NCBI GenBank assembly: GCA_007713455.1
Contig: VMRT01000007.1
Location: forward strand, 1-64,000
Length of the DNA: 64,000 nt
DNA from: Pseudomonas sp.
GTDB lineage: Bacteria > Pseudomonadota > Gammaproteobacteria > Pseudomonadales > Pseudomonadaceae
Direction: 5' to 3'
Shown here in pieces: positions 44,947 to 55,500 of the stretch. Numbering within the stretch: position 1 is the first letter of the stretch; each line of letters begins with the position of its first letter. The notes beneath the pieces are model-generated. The model was not told where the DNA came from. It ran no database searches and worked only from the letters and a program-made list of their open reading frames with translations. Made by a program: the position numbers and the translations under genes.

Positions 44947-46197
44947 ATGCCCATTGAATGGATTCAGTTTATGCCTACCTCAGAGATCAAGAAAATCGGT
45001 GTTTCCGGAACCGGAATGATCGCCCGCGGCTTTGTGCGGTTAATCAAGAAACACTATCCGGACATGGAAATCTCGCGCGTCCTGACACGCCGACCGCTCT
45101 CAACGATGGCTGACTTCCCGTTGGCAGACGTCCTCACCAATTCGCTGGACGAGCTGATCGATCATTCCGATCTGATTGTCGAGTGCAGCGGCGACGTGTT
45201 CCATGGGACTTCAGTTATCGAACGCGCTTTCGAAGCGGGCTTACAGGTGGTGACGGTCAACGCCGAACTGCAGGTGACCACGGGCTCCTTCCTGGCTGGC
45301 AGGGGTTTCCTCACCGAAGCCGAGGGCGACCAGCCAGGTTCGCTTGCGGCCCTGCATGAAGACGCGCTGCAGATGGGCTTTCAGCCGCTGGTGTACGGCA
45401 ACATGAAGGGCTATCTGAACCATGATCCGTCACCGGAAGACATGGCCTACTGGGCCAATCGACAGGGGATCAGCGTCGATCAGACCACGTCCTTCACCGA
45501 CGGCACCAAGGTGCAGATCGAGCAGGTGATCATCGGTAACGGCCTGGGCGCCACCATTACCCGTCGGGGCATGGAGGGGCTGGCCTCGACCAACCTGGAC
45601 GACAGCGCCAGCCTGCTCGGCATGATGGCCGAGCGAGCAGGGCAGCCAATCGTCGACTACGTCATACCTTCCGGCTACCCGGCCGGCGGCGTGTTCCTGG
45701 TGGGCAGGCACGACGAGGATCAGGCGCAGGCAATCGAGTACTTCAAGCTGGGCCGCGGGCCGTTCTACACGCTGGTGCGTCCGTTCCACCTCTGCTCGCT
45801 GGAAGTGGGCAAGACCGTGCGCCGCGTGCTGAATGGCGGTGGTGTGCTGCTCAACAACTCGACCGAGCCGACCCTCGGCGTTGCGGCCATCGCCAAGCGC
45901 GCCATGAAGCCGGGTGAGCTGATCGAGCGCGGCATCGGCGGTTTCCAGTTCCGTGGCGAGGCGATCAAGCTGGCCGAGCACCCGGATCACGTGCCGATCG
46001 GTCTGCTGCGCAAGACTGCGCTCAAACGCGCCGTCGAGCCTGGCCAGATCATCACCTTCGACGACATCGACATTTTGCCGAGTCGCGCGCTGGATATCGT
46101 GCTGGAGCAGCGCAAGCCGCGCATGACCCAGGTCGAGAGCAAAGGGTCGACCGCACCAGGCATCAGCACCATGGGAATGCTCGCCTTCGGTGGTTGA
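44947..46197 (+). CDS. NAD(P)-dependent oxidoreductase with C-terminal SAF domain (homoserine-dehydrogenase-like)
   Basis: A 416-residue protein of the predicted homoserine dehydrogenase family with a C-terminal SAF domain (COG4091-like). The N-terminal Rossmann motif KIGVSGTGMIARGFVRLIKK is at about 14-34, SDLIVECSGDVFHGTSVIER follows, and the SAF-type domain (about 330-395: PGELIERGIGGFQFRG, PIGLLRKTALKRAVEPGQII) ends the protein. Members are often found beside polysaccharide or sugar-acid genes, but the reaction is not established; a true homoserine dehydrogenase role is unlikely. The ATG at 44947 lacks a clear RBS; the ATG at 44971 is an alternative. It is convergent with a MurJ-type flippase gene. 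Confidence 0.82.
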   Translation: MPIEWIQFMPTSEIKKIGVSGTGMIARGFVRLIKKHYPDMEISRVLTRRPLSTMADFPLADVLTNSLDELIDHSDLIVECSGDVFHGTSVIERAFEAGLQVVTVNAELQVTTGSFLAGRGFLTEAEGDQPGSLAALHEDALQMGFQPLVYGNMKGYLNHDPSPEDMAYWANRQGISVDQTTSFTDGTKVQIEQVIIGNGLGATITRRGMEGLASTNLDDSASLLGMMAERAGQPIVDYVIPSGYPAGGVFLVGRHDEDQAQAIEYFKLGRGPFYTLVRPFHLCSLEVGKTVRRVLNGGGVLLNNSTEPTLGVAAIAKRAMKPGELIERGIGGFQFRGEAIKLAEHPDHVPIGLLRKTALKRAVEPGQIITFDDIDILPSRALDIVLEQRKPRMTQVESKGSTAPGISTMGMLAFGG

Positions 46198-46206
46198 ACG
46201 ACGCTC

Positions 46207-46248
46207 AAACAAAAAGGCCGCTGTCTGACGTCAGCGGCCTTTTTGTTT
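46207..46248. terminator. Bidirectional terminator between the SAF oxidoreductase and the flippase gene
   Basis: AAACAAAAAGGCCGCTG pairs with CAGCGGCCTTTTTGTTT around an 8-base loop. The A and T runs make it a terminator on both strands between convergent genes. Confidence 0.9.
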
Positions 46249-46300
46249 CTGTTGTCGGTGATGATCGAAAGAGCGGCGATGCAGGACCGCCGCGTTGCCG

Positions 46301-47767
46301 TCAGGCCTTGCGCATGGACCAGTAGCGTGGCTTGAACAGGTCGCGCTCGCCGAGCAAGGTCACGCCGGCGGCGAAACCGATCAGCACCAGGCCGATATAG
46401 ACGCAGAGTTCGATAAAGCCTTGTGGCTGAGGCACGAAGTGCAGCGCGGCGGCCAACACCGCTGCTGTCGCGGCCCAGCGCGCGAGCACGGCCACACCGG
46501 CGCCCTTGGGCGAGGCGCGATAGACGAACAACCCCATGAACAGCGCCTGCAGCGTGACGCCGCTGGAGAAGGCCAGTGCCAGGCCAGCGGCGCCATAGTG
46601 CTTGTAAAGCGCGGCATCCAGGGCGATGGTCATGGCCGAGCTGATCAGCGTGATTACCAGAAACAGGCGAACCTGGTGCTGAGCGAGCAGGGCGCGGCCC
46701 CAGAGCAGGGCGAGCCCCATCGACGGCAGACCAAGCGCGTAGATGACCATCAGCGAGGCGGTTGCCTGGGTTTGCGTGGCGCCGAACTCGCCGCGCTCGA
46801 GCAGTACCGCGACCACCGCTTCCGGGAAGGAACAAAGCACGACGGTGGCCGGCACCAGGAACAGCAACGTCGCCAGCAGCCCCTTGCGAATCACCGCGGC
46901 ATGAGTGTTGTGATCCTGCTCGTTCCAGCTGGAGGAGAACTGCGGAAAGAGCACGGAAAGCACCGACATCGCGTACAGCGTCAGCGGGATGGTGACGATG
47001 CGGAAGGCGAACGACAGCATGGTGATGCTGCCTTCCTCAAGGAATGAGGCAAACATCCGCTCGGCCAAAATGCACGCCTGCTGAGCGCCTGCGGCCATCA
47101 GTACCGGGGCGAATGCCAGGCCGAACTGACTGCCGTGACCTTTTTCCAGCGGTTGCGCCTCTCCCCGCAGGTAATGAATACGGCGGTGCTGCACGACGAT
47201 CAGGGCCAACTGCGGCAAAAGCATGCCGAGAAAGATCACCATGCCGCTGGGTTCGAACAGCAGAATCCCGATGATGGCCCCGGCATTGAGCAGCAGGGTT
47301 CGTGTCATCGGCATGACGAACACGTTGTCCATGTTGAGCAACGCGCCCTGGCAGTACAGCGCGGCCTGTACGCCGATCAGCAGCGCGCCGACGCAGAAGA
47401 CCAGTTGTCCGTTGGCGACCTGTTCCGGTGTCCAGCCCGGTGCCAGGGCGTTCAGCACCCAGTAGCTGGTCAGCAGTATCAGCAGGCAGGCCGCGCCACC
47501 GAGCAGCATGATGCGCCAGTAAAGCCAGCGCGCGACCGCCTCGAACAGCGACTGCGACTGGCTGCGCAGCTTCTGCAGGTAAGGGATCATGGCGTCGCGC
47601 AAGGCGAGGCCGAGGAAGTTCTCGAAGAACAGCGGCAGGATCAGGGCGACGAAGATGAGGTCCGCTTCCCAGCTGAGGCCGAAGGAGCGGGCGATGAACA
47701 GATCGCGAAGAAACCCGAGAAGAAAACTGGCGACGGTCAACGCCAGAATGACCAGCGATACATTCAT
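46301..47767 (-). CDS. MurJ/MviN-family lipid flippase paralogue
   Basis: A 488-residue membrane protein of the MOP superfamily MurJ/MviN branch, with about 13-14 hydrophobic helices. The N-terminus (FLLGFLRDLFIARSFGLSWE, ADLIFVALILPLFFENFLG) follows the MurJ pattern. The essential murJ of pseudomonads lies elsewhere, beside ribF and rpsT, so this is a second copy, possibly for an exopolysaccharide lipid intermediate. The ATG at 47767 is chosen because AAGGATCAAGGA lies just upstream; seven further codons at 47788 have no RBS. No glycosyltransferase genes are near, so the substrate is unknown. Confidence 0.82.
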   Translation of the reverse strand: MNVSLVILALTVASFLLGFLRDLFIARSFGLSWEADLIFVALILPLFFENFLGLALRDAMIPYLQKLRSQSQSLFEAVARWLYWRIMLLGGAACLLILLTSYWVLNALAPGWTPEQVANGQLVFCVGALLIGVQAALYCQGALLNMDNVFVMPMTRTLLLNAGAIIGILLFEPSGMVIFLGMLLPQLALIVVQHRRIHYLRGEAQPLEKGHGSQFGLAFAPVLMAAGAQQACILAERMFASFLEEGSITMLSFAFRIVTIPLTLYAMSVLSVLFPQFSSSWNEQDHNTHAAVIRKGLLATLLFLVPATVVLCSFPEAVVAVLLERGEFGATQTQATASLMVIYALGLPSMGLALLWGRALLAQHQVRLFLVITLISSAMTIALDAALYKHYGAAGLALAFSSGVTLQALFMGLFVYRASPKGAGVAVLARWAATAAVLAAALHFVPQPQGFIELCVYIGLVLIGFAAGVTLLGERDLFKPRYWSMRKA

Positions 47768-48048
47768 TCCTTGATCCTTGCTGGCCATCGATGATGGCCC
47801 GTTAGCGACACGACAATGTCCGATTCGACGTGCTGGCAGGCCATACGGCCTGCTTACAGCTCTTCCCCTCGCAGCCCGGTGCCCGAGAAGAACGCTAAAT
47901 AGACTTAAGACCCGGCACATGGTTCCGACGCGCACCGGCCTGTCTGGGGCTCTTCATACATGCCGATACGTAAAAATGCCGTAAAGGCACTTTGCGAGCG
48001 GTTCGCGACTGCTTATGGTTCACGCTCCTTTTCAAGCGAACCCCGTTC

Positions 48049-49290
48049 ATGACCGTGGCTCATCCTTCTTCCGCGCGTTCCAGCCTTCGTTGGCTGCTCA
48101 TCATCCTCGCCGTAGCTGCCATCGGGCTGCTGGTCTGGTGGCTGTGGCCTGCACCTCAGGAAACCCCTCAGCGGCCGGGCGGGCGGCCGGGCTTCGGCGC
48201 GTTTGGCGGGCCTGTGCCCGTGCGCGTGGCCAAGGTGGAGCAAGGTGAGTTCGAGGTCTTCAACAAGGCTCTCGGCAGCGTGACGCCGTTGAATACCGTC
48301 AATCTGCGCAGCCGGGTCGGTGGCCAGCTGGTCGAGCTGCGTTTCGAAGAGGGGCAGCGTGTCAAGAAGGGCGATCTGCTGGCGGTGATCGACCCTCGCC
48401 CATACAAGGTCGCGCTGCAGCAGGCGGAGGGCACCTTGCAGCAGAACCGCGCGCAGCTGAAGAACGCGCAGGTGGATTTCGAGCGTTATCGCGGTCTCTA
48501 CGCCGATGACAGCATCGCCAAGCAGACCCTGGATACCCAGGAAGCGCTGGTCAGCCAGTACCAGGGCACGCTGGCCGCCAATCAGGCGTCGGTCAACGAG
48601 GCGCGCCTGAATCTCGAGTTCACCCAGATTCGCTCGCCCATCGATGGTAGGGTCGGCCTGCGCCAGCTCGATGTGGGCAATCTGGTCGCTGCCAACGACA
48701 CCACGCCGCTGGTGGTGATTACGCAGACCCAGCCGATGTCCATCAGCTTCACCCTGCCCGAAGGCGAGTTGCTGCCGGTGCTGACGCGCTATCGCCAGGG
48801 CGATGAGCTTGCAGTGCAGATCTGGGATCGCGGTGAAAAGATCCAGTTTGGCGAGGGCGTGCTGGAGAGCATCGATAACCAGATTGATGCGACTACCGGC
48901 ACGCTGCGCCTGAAGGCGCGTTTCGACAATGAAGCGGAGCTGCTGATCCCCAACCAGTTCGTCAACGTGCGCCTGCGGGTGGAGACCCTGCGTGACGCCG
49001 TGTTGATTCCGTCTGCGGCGCTGCAGTTCGGTTCGCGCGGCACCTTCGCCTATGTCGTCGGCGACGACAACAAGGTGGAGCTACGGACGTTGCAGGCCGG
49101 GCCTACCAACGGCGCGACCACGGTGGTGCTCGACGGCTTGAAGGTGGGCGAGCGGGTGGTGATGGAAGGCACCGACCGACTGCGCGATGGCGCTGAAGTG
49201 GAGGTCGTCGGCAGCCAGCGCATGGCCGAGCAGGCTGCGGAAAATCCGGTGCTCGGGGGCGGTGAGGCTGCGGAGCGCGAAGAGCGATGA
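48049..49290 (+). CDS. muxA: RND efflux periplasmic adaptor (MuxA/MdtA-like)
   Basis: A 413-residue membrane-fusion protein. One N-terminal membrane anchor ([19 protein letters not shown]) is followed by a proline-rich stretch, a lipoyl-type domain ([20 protein letters not shown]), a helical hairpin (about 110-170), the beta-barrel and a membrane-proximal domain. The anchor is of the uncleaved type, with no lipobox. It starts the muxABC-opmB operon; its stop overlaps the next gene (ATGA). The MuxABC-OpmB pump of P. aeruginosa exports aminocoumarins and macrolides among others; the substrate range here is by analogy. Confidence 0.92.
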   Translation: MTVAHPSSARSSLRWLLIILAVAAIGLLVWWLWPAPQETPQRPGGRPGFGAFGGPVPVRVAKVEQGEFEVFNKALGSVTPLNTVNLRSRVGGQLVELRFEEGQRVKKGDLLAVIDPRPYKVALQQAEGTLQQNRAQLKNAQVDFERYRGLYADDSIAKQTLDTQEALVSQYQGTLAANQASVNEARLNLEFTQIRSPIDGRVGLRQLDVGNLVAANDTTPLVVITQTQPMSISFTLPEGELLPVLTRYRQGDELAVQIWDRGEKIQFGEGVLESIDNQIDATTGTLRLKARFDNEAELLIPNQFVNVRLRVETLRDAVLIPSAALQFGSRGTFAYVVGDDNKVELRTLQAGPTNGATTVVLDGLKVGERVVMEGTDRLRDGAEVEVVGSQRMAEQAAENPVLGGGEAAEREER

Positions 49291-52200
49291 ACATCTCGCG
49301 GTTGTTCATCCTGCGACCGGTTGCGACCACGCTGAGCATGATCGCAATCCTGCTGGCAGGACTGATCGCCTACAAGCTGTTGCCAGTGGCGGCATTGCCA
49401 CAGGTGGACTACCCGACGATCCGTGTGATGACGCTGTATCCCGGGGCCAGCCCCGAAGTCATGACCAGCGCCGTTACCGCACCGCTGGAGCGCCAGTTCG
49501 GGCAGATGCCGGGGCTCGAGCAGCTGTCATCCACCAGCTCCGGCGGCGCTTCGGTGATTACCCTGCGTTTCTCGCTGGACGTGGCGCTGGATGTGGCCGA
49601 GCAGGAAGTGCAGGCCGCCATCAACGCGGCGAACAACCTGCTGCCCAACGATCTTCCGGCGCCGCCGGTGTACAACAAGGTCAACCCGGCCGACACGCCG
49701 GTGCTGACCCTGGCCGTGACGTCCGAATCGCTGCCGCTGCCCAAACTGCATGATCTGGTCGACACGCGCATGGCGCAGAAACTGGCGCAGATCAACGGCG
49801 TCGGCATGGTCAGTATCGCCGGTGGCCAGCGGCCGGCGGTGCGTATCCGCACCAACCCGGAAGCACTTGCCGCGTACGGCCTTTCGCTGGCCGACGTGCG
49901 CGCGCTGATCACCAGCTCCAACGTCAACCAGCCCAAAGGCAACTTCGACGGTCCGACCCGGGTGTCGATGCTCGACGCCAACGACCAGCTGAAGACGCCT
50001 GAGGAATATGCCGAGCTGATCCTCACCTATGAGGATGGCGCCGCGCTGCGGCTTAAGGATGTCGCCGACATCATCGACGGCGCCGAGAACGAGCGCCTCG
50101 CGGCCTGGGCCAACGAGAGCCAGGCGGTGCTGCTCAACGTCCAGCGCCAGCCCGGTGCCAATGTCATCGACGTGGTCGAACGCATCCAGGCGCTGCTGCC
50201 GGAAGTGACGGCCAGCATGCCGGCCGGCCTGGATGTGGTGGTGCTCACCGACCGTACCCAGACCATCCGCGCCGCCGTAACCGATGTGCAGCATGAGCTG
50301 ATGCTCGCCACCTTCCTGGTGGTGATGGTCACCTTCGTCTTTCTCAAGAAGCTCTCGGCCACGGTGATCCCGTCAATTGCCGTGCCGCTGTCACTGGTCG
50401 GCACCTTCGCGGTGATGTACGTCTGCGGTTTCTCCCTGAACAACCTGACCTTGATGGCGCTGACGATTGCCACCGGCTTCGTGGTGGACGATGCCATCGT
50501 CATGCTGGAGAACATCGCGCGGCATCTGGAGGAGGGCGAGACACCGCTCAACGCCGCGCTCAAGGGCGCACGGCAGATCGGTTTTACGCTGATCTCGCTG
50601 ACCTTCTCGCTGATCGCCGTGCTGATCCCGCTGCTGTTCATGCAGGACGTGGTCGGCCGGCTGTTCCGCGAGTTCGCCATCACCCTGGCGGTGGCGATTC
50701 TGATCTCGCTGGTGGTTTCGCTGACGCTGACGCCGATGATGTGCGCCAAGCTGCTCAAGCCTCAGACGGCCGCCGAGGCCAAGCCTGACTGGGTCGAGCG
50801 CCTGATCGGCGGTTACTCGCGCTGGCTGACCTGGGTATTGCGCCACCAGACGCTGACTCTTCTGGTCGCGGTTGCGACGCTTGGCCTTACCGTCGTGCTC
50901 TATCTCGCCGTGCCCAAGGGCTTCTTCCCGGTGCAGGACACCGGCGTGATCCAGGGCATCAGCGAGGCGCCGCAGTCGATCTCCTTTCGCGCCATGAGCG
51001 AGCGCCAGCAGGCACTGGCGCGGGTGATTCTTGCCGATCCGGCGGTGGACAGCCTGTCGTCCTACATCGGCGTGGATGGCGACAACGTCACGCTCAACAG
51101 CGGCCGCCTGCTGATCAATCTCAAGCCCCACGGCGAGCGAGACCTGACTGCCAGCCAGATCATCGACCGGCTGCGACCGGAGCTGGCCAAGGTGCCAGGT
51201 ATCGAACTGTACCTGCAGCCGGTGCAGGATCTGTCCATCGAGGACCGGATCAGCCGCACGCAATTCCAGTTCAGCCTCGAGACGCCGGACGGCGAGCTGT
51301 TGCAGAAGTGGACGCCGCGGCTGGTCGAGGCGCTGCGCGAGCGGACGGAGCTGACCGATGTGGCCAGCGACCTGCAAAGCAACGGCCTGCAGATCTATCT
51401 GGACATCGACCGCGACGCCGCGGCGCGCCTGGGCATCCAGGTCGCGGATATCACCGATGCGCTGTACGACGCCTTCGGCCAACGGCAGATTTCCACCATC
51501 TTCACCCAGGCCAGTCAGTACCGCGTGGTGCTGGAGGCAGAGGCGGGCAACCGCCTCGGCCCGCAGGCGCTGGAGCAACTATTCGTGCAGAGCGAAGGCG
51601 GCACACCGGTGCGATTGTCGAGCCTGGCGACGCTGGAGCAACGCAACGCGCCCTTGCTGATCAACCATATCGGCCAGTTCCCGGCGGTGACCCTGTCGTT
51701 CAACCTGGCCAGCGGCGTGTCGCTCGGCAAGGCGGTGGAAGTGATCGAAGCGGTGGAGCAGGAGATCGGCCTGCCGGCCGGTATCCAGACGCGCTTCCAA
51801 GGTGCGGCCGAGGCGTTCCGCGCCTCGCTGTCGAGCACGCTGCTGCTGATCCTCGCCGCGGTGGTGACCATGTACATCGTGCTCGGCGTTCTCTACGAGA
51901 GCTATATCCACCCGATCACCATCCTTTCCACGCTGCCCTCGGCGGCGGTCGGCGCCTTGCTAGCCTTGTTGCTGACCGGCAACGACCTCGGGCTGATCGC
52001 GATCATCGGCATCATCCTCCTGATCGGCATCGTCAAGAAGAACGCGATCATGATGATCGACTTCGCCCTGGAGGCCGAACGGCAGCAGGGCATGAGTCCG
52101 CAGGACGCGATCTATCGCGCGGCGCTGCTGCGTTTCCGGCCGATCCTGATGACCACGCTGGCGGCGCTGTTCGGTGCGATTCCACTGATGCTGGCATCCG

Positions 52201-52367
52201 GCTCCGGTGCCGAGCTACGCCAGCCGCTCGGCCTGGTCCTGGTCGGCGGTCTGCTGCTCAGCCAGCTGCTGACGCTGTTCACCACACCGGTGATCTACCT
52301 GTTCTTCGACCGCCTCGGCCGGCGCTTCGGGCGTCGTCGCGAGCCGCTGGTGGAGGCTCAAGCGTGA
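49287..52367 (+). CDS. muxB: RND efflux inner-membrane transporter (MuxB/MdtB-like)
   Basis: A 1026-residue RND pump subunit with 12 membrane helices and two large periplasmic loops. The N-terminal [22 protein letters not shown]4 proton-relay pair in [20 protein letters not shown] and [19 protein letters not shown] late in the protein are typical of MdtB/MuxB. It overlaps muxA by four bases and is followed by muxC 28 bases later. MdtB/MdtC-type pumps assemble as a heterotrimer, which explains two RND genes in tandem. Confidence 0.94.
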   Translation: MNISRLFILRPVATTLSMIAILLAGLIAYKLLPVAALPQVDYPTIRVMTLYPGASPEVMTSAVTAPLERQFGQMPGLEQLSSTSSGGASVITLRFSLDVALDVAEQEVQAAINAANNLLPNDLPAPPVYNKVNPADTPVLTLAVTSESLPLPKLHDLVDTRMAQKLAQINGVGMVSIAGGQRPAVRIRTNPEALAAYGLSLADVRALITSSNVNQPKGNFDGPTRVSMLDANDQLKTPEEYAELILTYEDGAALRLKDVADIIDGAENERLAAWANESQAVLLNVQRQPGANVIDVVERIQALLPEVTASMPAGLDVVVLTDRTQTIRAAVTDVQHELMLATFLVVMVTFVFLKKLSATVIPSIAVPLSLVGTFAVMYVCGFSLNNLTLMALTIATGFVVDDAIVMLENIARHLEEGETPLNAALKGARQIGFTLISLTFSLIAVLIPLLFMQDVVGRLFREFAITLAVAILISLVVSLTLTPMMCAKLLKPQTAAEAKPDWVERLIGGYSRWLTWVLRHQTLTLLVAVATLGLTVVLYLAVPKGFFPVQDTGVIQGISEAPQSISFRAMSERQQALARVILADPAVDSLSSYIGVDGDNVTLNSGRLLINLKPHGERDLTASQIIDRLRPELAKVPGIELYLQPVQDLSIEDRISRTQFQFSLETPDGELLQKWTPRLVEALRERTELTDVASDLQSNGLQIYLDIDRDAAARLGIQVADITDALYDAFGQRQISTIFTQASQYRVVLEAEAGNRLGPQALEQLFVQSEGGTPVRLSSLATLEQRNAPLLINHIGQFPAVTLSFNLASGVSLGKAVEVIEAVEQEIGLPAGIQTRFQGAAEAFRASLSSTLLLILAAVVTMYIVLGVLYESYIHPITILSTLPSAAVGALLALLLTGNDLGLIAIIGIILLIGIVKKNAIMMIDFALEAERQQGMSPQDAIYRAALLRFRPILMTTLAALFGAIPLMLASGSGAELRQPLGLVLVGGLLLSQLLTLFTTPVIYLFFDRLGRRFGRRREPLVEAQA

Positions 52368-52395
52368 GCCGGCCTGCGATCGTGCGGGGGCGGGC

Positions 52396-55300
52396 ATGAA
52401 CCTTTCCGCGCCCTTTATCGCCCGTCCCGTGGCGACCATGTTGCTCAGTCTGGCGATCCTGTTGCTGGGTGGCGTCAGCTTCGGCCTGCTGCCGGTATCG
52501 CCGCTGCCGAACATGGATTTCCCGGTAATCACCGTGCAAGCCAGCCTGCCCGGCGCCAGCCCAGAGATCATGGCCTCCAGCGTGGCCACGCCACTGGAGC
52601 GCTCGCTGGGCAGCATCGCCGGCGTCAGCCAGATGACCAGTCGCAGCAGCCAGGGCTCGACGCGGATCATCATCCAGTTCGACCTGGACCGCGAGATCAA
52701 TGGCGCCGCCCGCGACGTGCAGGCGGCCATCAACGCCGCGCGCAACCTGCTGCCCAGCGGCATGCGCAGCATGCCCACCTACCGCAAGATCAATCCGTCC
52801 CAGGCACCGATCATGGTGCTCTCGCTGACCTCGGACGTGCTGGACAAGGCCGAGCTGTACGACATCGGCTCGACCATCCTGGCGCAGAAGCTGTCGCAGG
52901 TGTCCGGCGTCGGCGAGATCCAGGTCGGCGGCAGCTCGCTGCCCGCCGTGCGCATTGAGCTGCAGCCGCAGCAGCTGGAGCAGTACGGCGTGTCGCTGGA
53001 CGAAGTGCGCCAGACCATCGCCAACGGCAACGTGCGCCGACCCAAGGGGATGGTCGAGGACGCGGACCGCCACTGGCAGGTTCGTGCCAACGATCAGCTG
53101 CACGAGGCGGCCGACTACACACCGCTGATCATCCGCTACCAGGACGGTGCGGCGCTGCGCCTGGGCGATGTCGCAAAGGTGCGCGATTCGGTGGAGGACC
53201 GCTACAACAGCGGCTTCTTCAACAACGAGCAGGCCGTGCTGCTGATCGTCAATCGCCAGGCCGGCGCCAACATCATCGAAACCATCGAGGGCATCCGCCG
53301 CGAACTGCCGGCGCTGCAGGCGATCATGCCCGGCAGCGTCGATCTGAACATCGCCATGGACCGCTCGCCGGTGATCCGCGCCACGCTGCACGAGGCCGAA
53401 CGCACGCTGCTGATCGCGGTGGCGCTGGTCATCGTGCTGGTGTTCCTGTTCCTCGGCAGCCTGCGTACTGCATTGATCCCGGCGCTTGCTGTGCCGGTGT
53501 CGCTGGTCGGTACCTTTGCCGTGATGTACCTGTTCGGCTTCTCGCTGAACATCCTCTCGCTGATGGCGCTGATCCTGGCCGCGGGCCTGGTGGTGGACGA
53601 CGCCATCGTGGTGCTGGAGAACATCGCCCGGCATATCGACGACGGCATGCCGCCGTTGAAGGCCGCCTACGTCGGCACCCGCGAAGTCGGTTTCACGTTG
53701 CTGTCGATGAACCTCTCACTGGTGGTGGTATTCGTCTCCATCCTCTACATGGGCGGCATCGTCGAGCGGCTGTTCCGCGAGTTTTCCATCACCCTGGCGG
53801 CGGCGATCCTGGTCTCCCTGCTGGTTTCGCTGACGCTGACACCGATGCTCTGCGCGCGCTGGCTCAAACCGCATCAGCCCGCGCAGGAAGGGCGCCTGCA
53901 GCGCTGGAGCCACCAGGCCCATCAGTGGCTGCTGCGTCACTACGACCGGTCGCTGAGCTGGGCACTGCGGCACCGCCGCATCACGCTGCTGAGCCTGCTG
54001 GCGACCATCGCGCTGAACGTGGTGCTCTACGTGCAGGTGCCGAAGACCTTCCTGCCGCAGCAGGACACCGGCCAGCTGACCGGCTTTATCCGCGGTGATG
54101 ACGGCCTGTCCTTCCAGGTCATGCAGCCGAAGATGGAGGTCTTCCGCAAGGCGGTGCTGGCGGATCCGGCGGTGGAGAGCGTGGCGGGCTTCATCGGCGG
54201 GCAGGGCGGCATCAACAACGCCTTCATGATCGTGCGCCTAAAACCGCTGAGCGAACGGAAGATCTCGGCGCAGAAGGTCATCGAGCGCATTCGCAAGAAC
54301 CAGCCCAAGGTGCCTGGCGGGCGCATGTTCCTCATGGCCGATCAGGACCTGCAGTTCGGCGGTGGCCGGCAGAGCAGCTCGGCCTATTCCTACACGCTGC
54401 TGGCGAGCGACCTGAACGACCTGCGCACCTGGGTGCCGCGGGTCACCCAGGCACTGTCGGCGCTGCCGGAACTGACCAGCATCGACGCCAATGACGGCGA
54501 GGGCGCGCAGCAGATCAGCCTGAAGATCGATCGCGATGCGGCCAAGCGTCTGGGCATCGACATGAGTACGGTGACCACGCTGCTCAACAACGCCTTCAGC
54601 CAGCGGCAGATTTCCACCATCTACGAATCGCTCAACCAGTACCAGGTCGTGATGGAGATCGACCCCAGCTACGCGCAGTACCCCGAGGTGCTGGAGCAGA
54701 TCCACATCATCACCGAGGATGGCCGGCGCGTGCCGCTCGCTGCGTTCGCCCGCTACGAACGCAGCCTGGAGGAGGATCGGGTCAGCCACGACGGACAGTT
54801 CGCTGCGGAGAACATCGATTTCGACCTCGCGCCTGACGTCAGCCTCGATCAGGCGACCCTGGCCATCGAGCGCGCGGTAGCCGCCATTGGCATGCCGAGT
54901 GAGGTACAGGGCCGCCTCGGCGGCACCGGCAGCGCCTTCGAGAGCACCCAGCAAGGCCAGCCACTGATGATTCTCGGCGCCTTGCTGCTGGTCTACATCG
55001 TGCTGGGCATCCTCTACGAGAGCTACATCCATCCGCTGACCATTTTGTCGACACTGCCATCAGCGGGAGTCGGTGCGTTGCTGGCGATCATCCTCACCGG
55101 GGACCAGTTCAGCCTGATCTCGCTGCTCGGGCTGTTCCTGCTGATCGGTGTGGTGAAGAAGAACGCGATCCTGATGATCGACCTGGCCCTGCAGTTCGAA
55201 CGCAACGACAGGCTGTCGCCCGCCGATTCGATCCATCGCGCCTGCCTGCTGCGTTTCCGGCCGATCCTGATGACCACTATGGCGGCGATCCTCGGCGCGC

Positions 55301-55500
55301 TGCCGCTGCTGCTCGGCGGCGCGGAGGGCGCCGAGATGCGCCAGCCGCTGGGTCTGACCATCATCGGCGGTCTGCTGCTGAGCCAGATTCTGACCCTCTA
55401 CACCACGCCGGTGGTCTATCTGTACCTGGACCGCCTGCGTCATCGTTTCAACAGCTGGCGCGGTGTACGCACCGATGCCGCCCTGGAAAACCCGCTATGA
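52396..55500 (+). CDS. muxC: RND efflux inner-membrane transporter (MuxC/MdtC-like)
   Basis: A 1034-residue RND pump subunit, the partner of MuxB. The N-terminal FIARPVATMLLSLAILLLGG and the TM4 relay GLVVDDAIVVLENIARHIDD are intact, as is the late PSAGVGALLAIILTGDQFS. It aligns visibly with MuxB along the whole length but is clearly a separate paralogue. The stop overlaps the start of the outer-membrane factor gene by four bases (ATGA), indicating translational coupling. Confidence 0.94.
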   Translation: MNLSAPFIARPVATMLLSLAILLLGGVSFGLLPVSPLPNMDFPVITVQASLPGASPEIMASSVATPLERSLGSIAGVSQMTSRSSQGSTRIIIQFDLDREINGAARDVQAAINAARNLLPSGMRSMPTYRKINPSQAPIMVLSLTSDVLDKAELYDIGSTILAQKLSQVSGVGEIQVGGSSLPAVRIELQPQQLEQYGVSLDEVRQTIANGNVRRPKGMVEDADRHWQVRANDQLHEAADYTPLIIRYQDGAALRLGDVAKVRDSVEDRYNSGFFNNEQAVLLIVNRQAGANIIETIEGIRRELPALQAIMPGSVDLNIAMDRSPVIRATLHEAERTLLIAVALVIVLVFLFLGSLRTALIPALAVPVSLVGTFAVMYLFGFSLNILSLMALILAAGLVVDDAIVVLENIARHIDDGMPPLKAAYVGTREVGFTLLSMNLSLVVVFVSILYMGGIVERLFREFSITLAAAILVSLLVSLTLTPMLCARWLKPHQPAQEGRLQRWSHQAHQWLLRHYDRSLSWALRHRRITLLSLLATIALNVVLYVQVPKTFLPQQDTGQLTGFIRGDDGLSFQVMQPKMEVFRKAVLADPAVESVAGFIGGQGGINNAFMIVRLKPLSERKISAQKVIERIRKNQPKVPGGRMFLMADQDLQFGGGRQSSSAYSYTLLASDLNDLRTWVPRVTQALSALPELTSIDANDGEGAQQISLKIDRDAAKRLGIDMSTVTTLLNNAFSQRQISTIYESLNQYQVVMEIDPSYAQYPEVLEQIHIITEDGRRVPLAAFARYERSLEEDRVSHDGQFAAENIDFDLAPDVSLDQATLAIERAVAAIGMPSEVQGRLGGTGSAFESTQQGQPLMILGALLLVYIVLGILYESYIHPLTILSTLPSAGVGALLAIILTGDQFSLISLLGLFLLIGVVKKNAILMIDLALQFERNDRLSPADSIHRACLLRFRPILMTTMAAILGALPLLLGGAEGAEMRQPLGLTIIGGLLLSQILTLYTTPVVYLYLDRLRHRFNSWRGVRTDAALENPL

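Noticed and set aside
52279..53634. Open frame of 451 codons antisense to muxC
   Set aside because: The same kind of mirror frame; the sense gene is a full-length RND pump with overlapping downstream gene.
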